This document shows, piece by piece, positions 60,201 to 64,000 of a stretch of DNA of 64,000 bases. This DNA is from Paracoccaceae bacterium. Its GTDB lineage: Bacteria > Pseudomonadota > Alphaproteobacteria > Rhodobacterales > Rhodobacteraceae. Under the pieces are notes generated by a model. The model made no database searches. It was not told where the DNA came from and worked only from the letters and a program-made list of their open reading frames with translations. Each line of letters begins with the position of its first letter. The first letter of the stretch is position 1. The stretch lies in the NCBI GenBank assembly GCA_022843025.1, contig JALHOL010000001.1, positions 372,001 to 436,000 on the forward strand, given 5' to 3'. The position numbers and the translations under genes were made by a program.

Positions 60201-60578
60201 GCCGAGTTCCTGAAGCCCACGGTGGTGACGCTGGTCTTTGGGCTGGGTTTCGGGATGTTTCTGGTGCTGTTGGTGGTGCCCGCGATCACGGTGGTGCTGA
60301 ACGATGGTGGGCGGCGGTTCCGTGCGCTGCGGCGGGCGGTGCGGGCGCGCGGGCGGATGCAGCGCGCGATGCGCGGGGCCGTGCTGGCCGTGGCGGTGGC
60401 GTTGGTCGCGGTGATGGGGCCTGTGCTGGCAAGCGGTGCGCTGCCCGGCTGGTTGCTTTCTGTACTGCCGGGGCTGGGCGGGCTGCCCGTGGGGTTGGCC
60501 GCGCTGCTGGTGGTGGGGGCAACGGCTGCGCTGGTGACTGGCGGGGTCTGGCTGGCTGGGCGGCGGCGCGCGGCCTGA
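57210..60578 (+). CDS. RND-family efflux transporter permease
   Basis: Inner-membrane proton-driven exporter of 1122 aa. It has twelve expected helices in two halves with large periplasmic loops. The first half opens RHRTLANLVMVLMLVGGLVA; TM4 carries the proton-relay pair in GVIVDDSIVVGEH. The second half has GIIGMSGIIVNDSIVLVSTI. The AcrB-like TQDPKGS of drug pumps is not seen, and this belongs to the heterogeneous AcrB/AcrD/AcrF group annotated in alphaproteobacteria. Two extra hydrophobic segments (residues about 1045-1115) extend the C-terminus. No outer-membrane gene is adjacent, so a shared TolC is implied. Confidence 0.93.
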   Translation: MRSRGILSYFVRHRTLANLVMVLMLVGGLVAALNIRAQYFPDVVLSEVDVDVSWPGAGAEDVDRGIVQVLEPALKTVEGVAATYARSSEGRASIEIEFEPGVDLDRAAQDVAAAVEGVSTLPADAEEPEVSRSAWRDQVTDVVITGPVAVDQLARLADEFTGRLFAAGVTRATISGLAAPQTVVEVTPVALMRHDVTMEQIANAIASAVVTRPAGEVATGAARVRTGEERRAAEEIGDIALRAGPDGTVLRIRDVATIRVEGADRGRAAFVGPNPAMVIRVERGPEGDAIDQQARVADAAAAMRPALPEGVTLDLVRTRAEQITDRLTLMLDNALSGMVLVVLMLFLFLNGRIALWVAAGIPVATIAAIGVMWMGGVTLNMISLFALILVLGVIVDDSIVVGEHADFRVRQMGETPMVAAERAAVRMAGPVLASTLTTVIAFLALAAIGGRFGDLIKDIPFTVMAVMVASLIECFLILPNHMAHALADSVKEKWYDAPSRFTNRQLDRFKDAVMKPLMRGVIAARYPVLAAAVLALATQAALFVRGDVQFRFFNAPEQGSLSGNFAMLPGATRDDTLAMMAELQRAVDAVGAAFEAEHGLNPVEFVMAEVGGGSGRGLSGAATKDPDLLGGVSIEIVNPDLRPYSSAAVIAAIEAEVRRHPLLEELSFRGGRFGPGGAALSVDFYGADAGVLKAAAEALKARLAVFPEVSGLEDTLAYDKEELVLSLTPTGQALGFSIDGLAADLRDMLGGIEAATYPDGPRSAAIRVELPPGELTADFLDRMQMRAVGSEGTTVYVPLADIVTVAQASGFSSVVRENGLRVVTVSGELSEDDPARASEIQVALRAEFVPQVEQDFGVMARYSGQAEQEQEFLSGAAVAVVLALLGIYLCLAWIFASWSRPMVVMSVIPFGLVGAIFGHWVWDVPLSMFSIVGIIGMSGIIVNDSIVLVSTIDEYSEKRGLIPAVVDAVADRLRPVLLTTLTTVLGLAPLLFERSSQAEFLKPTVVTLVFGLGFGMFLVLLVVPAITVVLNDGGRRFRALRRAVRARGRMQRAMRGAVLAVAVALVAVMGPVLASGALPGWLLSVLPGLGGLPVGLAALLVVGATAALVTGGVWLAGRRRAA

Positions 60579-60604
60579 CGGCGCAGGTCAGGGCCCGGCG
60601 TCGC

Positions 60605-61405
60605 TTAAGGTGCCGGGCAGCCCCGGATTTCCACCGCGCGATTGGCCGAGATGACGGTCACGGTAACGCCGGACCGGTCCAGCGCAAAGGGCGTGCCCTG
60701 CGGTGGCACCATTTCGGCGCTGGCGGTCAGGGTGCCGCCGCTGCGGTTGGCGCTGGCCTCGGATACCCAGACATCGGAATGCCCGCTTTCGAACACCACG
60801 GTTTCCGCGCCGCCGCCTGCGGGCAAGCCCATGGTTGCGGTGATGCGCAGCCCGTCGCTGATCGGGTCCACTGCACAGCCGATGCCGGACAGCCCCGCCT
60901 GCCGCGCCGATATCGGACGGTCGGCCAGCGCCGCATCGATCACCGCATCCGGCGCACCGGGGCCTGCGATCACGCTGTCCAGAGTCAGGCTCGCCGGGAT
61001 GCAGATGTCATCACACACGCCCAGATCGACCGTCGCTTTCAAGCGTACGGGTTGCGACGGATCGACGGGGATCACCTCGATCGGCAGGACAAGATCGTTC
61101 TTGTAGCCCACCGTCGTCATCCCGTTCAGGGTAAAGACATGCGGGCGTGGCCAGTGGAACTGCACCGCGCGCAGGTTTTCGCTGCCCGACCAATCAAAGC
61201 TGGGCGGGATGCCCGCATCGCCGGGGCTGCGCCAATAGGTCTTCCACCCCGGGGCCATGGTCAGGTGCAGCGCCGTCATATGCGCGCCGCTTTCGGCCTG
61301 CCATCCCGTGCGCAGATCACCCGACAGCACGTCTTCCTGTGAAAAGGCAGCGGCGGGCAGGGCGGGGGCAATAAGGGCAAAGGTAAGAAGGGCTATCTGG
61401 CGCAT
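60605..61405 (-). CDS. orphan DsbD N-terminal-domain (DsbC/DsbD-alpha-like) protein
   Basis: 266-aa secreted protein with signal peptide RQIALLTFALIAPALPAAAF. The region MTALHLTMAPGWKTYWRSPG, FHWPRPHVFTLNGMTTVGYK and the LGVCDDICIPASLTL cysteine pair match the nDsbD fold of thiol-disulfide exporters. The transmembrane and gamma domains of DsbD are absent. A similar pattern is seen in ScsB-like and cytochrome c biogenesis proteins. Start 61405; a longer frame to 61744 is antisense to yqgE. Divergent from yqgE. Confidence 0.85.
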   Translation of the reverse strand: MRQIALLTFALIAPALPAAAFSQEDVLSGDLRTGWQAESGAHMTALHLTMAPGWKTYWRSPGDAGIPPSFDWSGSENLRAVQFHWPRPHVFTLNGMTTVGYKNDLVLPIEVIPVDPSQPVRLKATVDLGVCDDICIPASLTLDSVIAGPGAPDAVIDAALADRPISARQAGLSGIGCAVDPISDGLRITATMGLPAGGGAETVVFESGHSDVWVSEASANRSGGTLTASAEMVPPQGTPFALDRSGVTVTVISANRAVEIRGCPAP

Positions 61406-61532
61406 GGGGCCAAGATAGGCAGGGCGGCTGTAATGGGAAATCACGTTCCAGAGAAACCATGTGACAGGAATGCCCTTGAGGCAGGGGCGCAACAGGCCCA
61501 TCTTGATGGGAAGATGTGCAGGGGAGGTGCCG

Positions 61533-62096
61533 ATGTCGGAACTGGATCTGGACGGAAAGCTGCTGGTCGCCATGCCGGGGATGGGCGATCCGCGCTTTGA
61601 AAAAAGCGTCATCCTGATCTGCGCCCATTCGGCTGAGGGCGCGATGGGCCTGATCATCAACCGCCCCGCGCGCGATCTGACCTTTGGCAATCTGCTGGAC
61701 CAGCTGTCGATTCCCCGTGTGCCCGAAGGGCGGGACATCCGCATCCATTCCGGCGGCCCGGTGGAACGCGGGCGCGGCTTCGTGCTGCATTCGCCTGACT
61801 ATACCGGGGGGCCTGCAACGATGCGAATCGGGTCGGATTACGGGATGACCGCGACGCTGGATATCCTTGAAGCGCTGGCGCGGGGCGATGGGCCTGCGCG
61901 CGCGCTGCTGGCGCTGGGCTATTCCGGCTGGGGGCCGGGGCAGTTGGAGGATGAGATCCGCGCCAATGGCTGGCTGATTGCGGACGCGGCGGAGGATCTG
62001 GTGTTCTCAGCCGACGACGCGGGCAAATGGGTGGGTGCGCTTCGGGCCATGGGCATTGACCCGCTGATGCTGTCCGCAGCGGCGGGCCGGGCCTGA
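61533..62096 (+). CDS. YqgE/AlgH family protein
   Basis: 187-aa cytoplasmic protein of unknown biochemical role; in Pseudomonas AlgH affects alginate regulation. LDLDGKLLVAMPGMGDPRFE, EGAMGLIINRPARDLTFGNL, IRIHSGGPVERGRGFVLHS and ALGYSGWGPGQLEDEIRANG are the full family set. GGGGAGG lies 5 bases before ATG 61533. Followed by the hairpin cluster 62102-62210. Confidence 0.95.
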   Translation: MSELDLDGKLLVAMPGMGDPRFEKSVILICAHSAEGAMGLIINRPARDLTFGNLLDQLSIPRVPEGRDIRIHSGGPVERGRGFVLHSPDYTGGPATMRIGSDYGMTATLDILEALARGDGPARALLALGYSGWGPGQLEDEIRANGWLIADAAEDLVFSADDAGKWVGALRAMGIDPLMLSAAAGRA

Positions 62097-62101
62097 GCGG
62101 G

Positions 62102-62210
62102 CGCAAATTTTTCAGGGAAAAATTTGCGGTTCCGGGCAAATTTTACCTGTAAAATTTGCAGGCCTTCGCAGAAGGCCTGCGCGGGAAAAGTTTTCAGTGA
62201 AAACTTTTCC
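62102..62210. repeat. cluster of four perfect hairpins after yqgE
   Basis: 62102-62128 (arm CGCAAATTTTTC, loop AGG), 62136-62159 (arm GCAAATTTTAC, loop CT), 62158-62180 (arm GCAGGCCTTC, loop GCA, sharing GC with the previous one) and 62184-62210 (arm GGAAAAGTTTTC, loop AGT). They fill the 116-base gap between convergent yqgE and the ALDH16 gene. Arms differ in sequence but all have 10-12 bp stems and 2-3 base loops, as in the 4493-4615 cluster. Confidence 0.85.
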
Positions 62211-62212
62211 TC

Positions 62213-64000
62213 TCACTCGCCATAGGGCACCCAGACCGTCTTGATTGCGGTGGCATGGCGCAGAAATTCTCGCCCTTCGCCGGCTGCACCCATCCAGTCG
62301 CGCAGGCGGGCGTTGTTCACCCAGGTGCGCTTCAGGTTGGTGGCGGATTCGGCTTCGATCAGCGCCGACAGGTCGGTCGAAGAGAAGGACCAGAGCGCGT
62401 CGATATCCATATGCCCGGCCATCGGCTTGGCCAGTTCGGCATGCGAACCGGTCACGAAGTTCACCACGCCGGGCGGCAGGTCCGAGGTTTCCAGCACCTG
62501 ATAAAGGTCCGTTGCCACCAGCGGAAAGGGGTCCGACGGAACCAGAACGCAGGTATTGCCCATGGCAATCGCGGGTGCCATGGCCGAGATCAGGCCCAGA
62601 AGCGGCGCTTCATCCGCGCAAAGTGCGCCGATCACGCCGACGGGTTCGTTCAGTGCCAGTGCGATGCCGCGCAGGGGAACGGATTTCGCCTGACCGTCAA
62701 ATTTGTCCGACCACGCCGCATAGGTGAACAGCCGCGCGATGCTGGCCTCTACCTCGGCCCGGCCATCACGACCGGTCAGGTCGCGCAGGCGGGCGGCGAA
62801 TTCCCCGGTGCGCGCCGACAGGTTTTCGGCGATGTAATACAGGATTTGCGCGCGGTTATGCCCCGTGGCCTTACCCCAGCCCTTGGCGGCATGGGCAGCC
62901 TCGACCGCATTGCGGATATCCTTGCGGTTGCCAAGGCCCACATGGCCCAGCAGCGCGCCCTTGGGCGAAAAGACCGCGCGGGAATAGCCACCGTCGTGGC
63001 GGGCCTGCTTGCCGCCGATGAACAGCTTGGCCGTACGGTCCAGTTCGGGGGCCGCAAAGCTGGCGGGTTCGGCGACCGGGGTGACAGGTTTCAGCGGTTT
63101 CACTGTCGCGGCGGGTTTGAGATAGGCCAAGAGCCCCTCCCACCCGCCTTCGCGGCCAAAGCCGCTTTCGCGCACGCCGCCAAAACCTGCGGCGGCGTCG
63201 AACAGGTTGGTGGCATTTACCCAGACCACGCCTGCCTTGACCTTGGGCGCGATGTCGAGCGCGAGGTTGACGTTTTCCGTCCAGATGCTGGCCGCAAGGC
63301 CGTAGCGGGTGTTGTTGGCCAGTTCCACCGCTTCGGTCGGGGTGCGGAAGGTCATCGACACGAGGACGGGGCCGAACACCTCTTCCTGCATCAGGCGCGA
63401 TGCAGTGCCGAGGCCGGTGATCAGCGTGGGCGGGTAATAGCAGCCGCCGGTGGGAAGCGGTGTGTTGGCGTGGTAAACCTCGCCGTCTGATCCGTTGACC
63501 ATATCGGTGATGGTCGCCAACTGGATCGGATCGACCACCGCGCCCACGTCGATGCATTTGTCCAGCGGGTCGCCGATGCGAAGGCCATCCATCCGGCGTT
63601 TCAGCTTGTCATGGAACCGCTCGGCAATGCCTTCCTGCACCAGAAGGCGGGAACCGGCGCAGCAGACCTGTCCCTGATTGAACCAGATCGCATCGACAAG
63701 GCCTTCGATGGCGCTGTCGATATCGGCATCGTCTAACACGATATAGGGGGATTCCCCCCCCAACTCGAGCGTCAGCGCCTTGCCCGTGCCTGCGGTCGCG
63801 CGGCGGATGGCCTTTCCCACAGAGGTGGAGCCTGTGAAGGCGATCTTGTCCACACCCGGATGGGCCACCAGCGCCGCCCCGGTTTCGCCGTCGCCCGTGA
63901 CGATGTTCAGCACGCCTTTGGGCAGCCCCGCCTCACGCGTGATTTCAGCGAAGAGAAGCGCGGTGAGAGGTGTGTATTCGGCGGGTTTGAGGACGACGGT
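62213..64000 (-). CDS. ALDH16-type double aldehyde dehydrogenase (N-terminus outside window)
   Basis: Frame is open to the window edge and the visible 595 residues start with TVVLKPAEYTPLTALLFAEI, so the beginning lies beyond 64000. The first, catalytic domain has FTGSTSVGKAIRRA, LELGGESPYIVLDDADIDSA with the Glu, and the nucleophile in NQGQVCCAGSRLL. A second ALDH-like domain (from about TAKLFIGGKQARHDGGYSRA) repeats the fold but the counterpart of the Cys site reads SFSSTDLSALIEA, with no nucleophile. This one-plus-inactive arrangement is the ALDH16 family, known in bacteria including Rhodobacterales. Substrate is unknown. Confidence 0.88.
   Translation of the reverse strand, partial: TVVLKPAEYTPLTALLFAEITREAGLPKGVLNIVTGDGETGAALVAHPGVDKIAFTGSTSVGKAIRRATAGTGKALTLELGGESPYIVLDDADIDSAIEGLVDAIWFNQGQVCCAGSRLLVQEGIAERFHDKLKRRMDGLRIGDPLDKCIDVGAVVDPIQLATITDMVNGSDGEVYHANTPLPTGGCYYPPTLITGLGTASRLMQEEVFGPVLVSMTFRTPTEAVELANNTRYGLAASIWTENVNLALDIAPKVKAGVVWVNATNLFDAAAGFGGVRESGFGREGGWEGLLAYLKPAATVKPLKPVTPVAEPASFAAPELDRTAKLFIGGKQARHDGGYSRAVFSPKGALLGHVGLGNRKDIRNAVEAAHAAKGWGKATGHNRAQILYYIAENLSARTGEFAARLRDLTGRDGRAEVEASIARLFTYAAWSDKFDGQAKSVPLRGIALALNEPVGVIGALCADEAPLLGLISAMAPAIAMGNTCVLVPSDPFPLVATDLYQVLETSDLPPGVVNFVTGSHAELAKPMAGHMDIDALWSFSSTDLSALIEAESATNLKRTWVNNARLRDWMGAAGEGREFLRHATAIKTVWVPYGE

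Overview
The window is a G+C-rich chromosomal segment that reads as a member of the Rhodobacterales (Rhodobacteraceae/Paracoccaceae, Alphaproteobacteria). This is an inference from gene content and order: MipZ instead of a Min system, an F0-only ATP synthase operon in the order I-a-c-b'-b, a cysteine-free L31, a plant-type glutamate-cysteine ligase, a divergent sulfotransferase/GT14 pair, a non-catalytic dihydroorotase-like gene beside pyrB, and an ALDH16-type double aldehyde dehydrogenase. I found no rRNA, tRNA, CRISPR array, insertion sequence, integrase or phage gene. The segment is mostly core genome.

Layout. 0-3 kb: trmD, rplS-rpmE behind a possible structured leader, mipZ. 3-8 kb: matB, an ArsR regulator with a clear operator, then the F0 operon. 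7.8-12 kb: an FCD-type GntR repressor, an OmpA lipoprotein, an Ada-like AraC/O6-methylguanine methyltransferase fusion, nth, and a PfkB kinase. 12.4-15.3 kb: the sulfotransferase/glycosyltransferase pair and a HIT protein. 15.4-23 kb: DUF1203, two YdeI-like genes around an MmcQ gene, polA, and several small genes. 23-29.9 kb: a translationally coupled MoxR-DUF58-DUF4159-membrane protein operon. 30.6-34.9 kb: the glycolate oxidase operon glcD-glcE-ORF103-glcF. 35-38.3 kb: two paralogous trypsin-like proteases, an Hsp20 gene with an RpoH-like promoter, and a broken copy of a peptidoglycan-binding-like gene. 38.4-49.2 kb: a TetR regulator, gabD, a hydrolase, a large double-OmpA membrane protein, ubiA, rsmE, gshA. 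49.5-53.4 kb (minus strand): pyrB, three small membrane genes, the dihydroorotase-like gene and plsY, each joined to the next by a 4-bp overlap. 53.6-64 kb: a uracil-DNA glycosylase, a LysE exporter, moaB, an RND efflux pair, an orphan DsbD N-terminal-like protein, yqgE and the ALDH16 gene, which runs off the window.

How parts work together. The best regulatory link is between two distant loci. The GntR/FCD gene at 7.8 kb and the glc operon at 30.6 kb each carry one TTGGT-N11-ACCAA site over a likely -10 box, so the regulator probably represses both itself and glycolate oxidation. MatB, glycolate oxidase, GabD and ALDH16 point to use of organic acids and aldehydes.

Besides genes, the intergenic DNA holds two repeat families that standard annotation would miss: (1) clusters of near-perfect 9-12 bp-stem hairpins whose sequences differ from site to site while stem and loop size stay fixed (4.5, 34.9, 44.9, 53.5, 62.1 kb), and (2) a dispersed element of about 50 bp with the core TATTTG-N4-AGA-GAA or TATTTGGGCCAAGATGAA (12.1, 12.3, 16.5, 32.1, 35.0, 49.5 kb), sometimes fused to a CCGGGGGT/ACCCCCGG hairpin.
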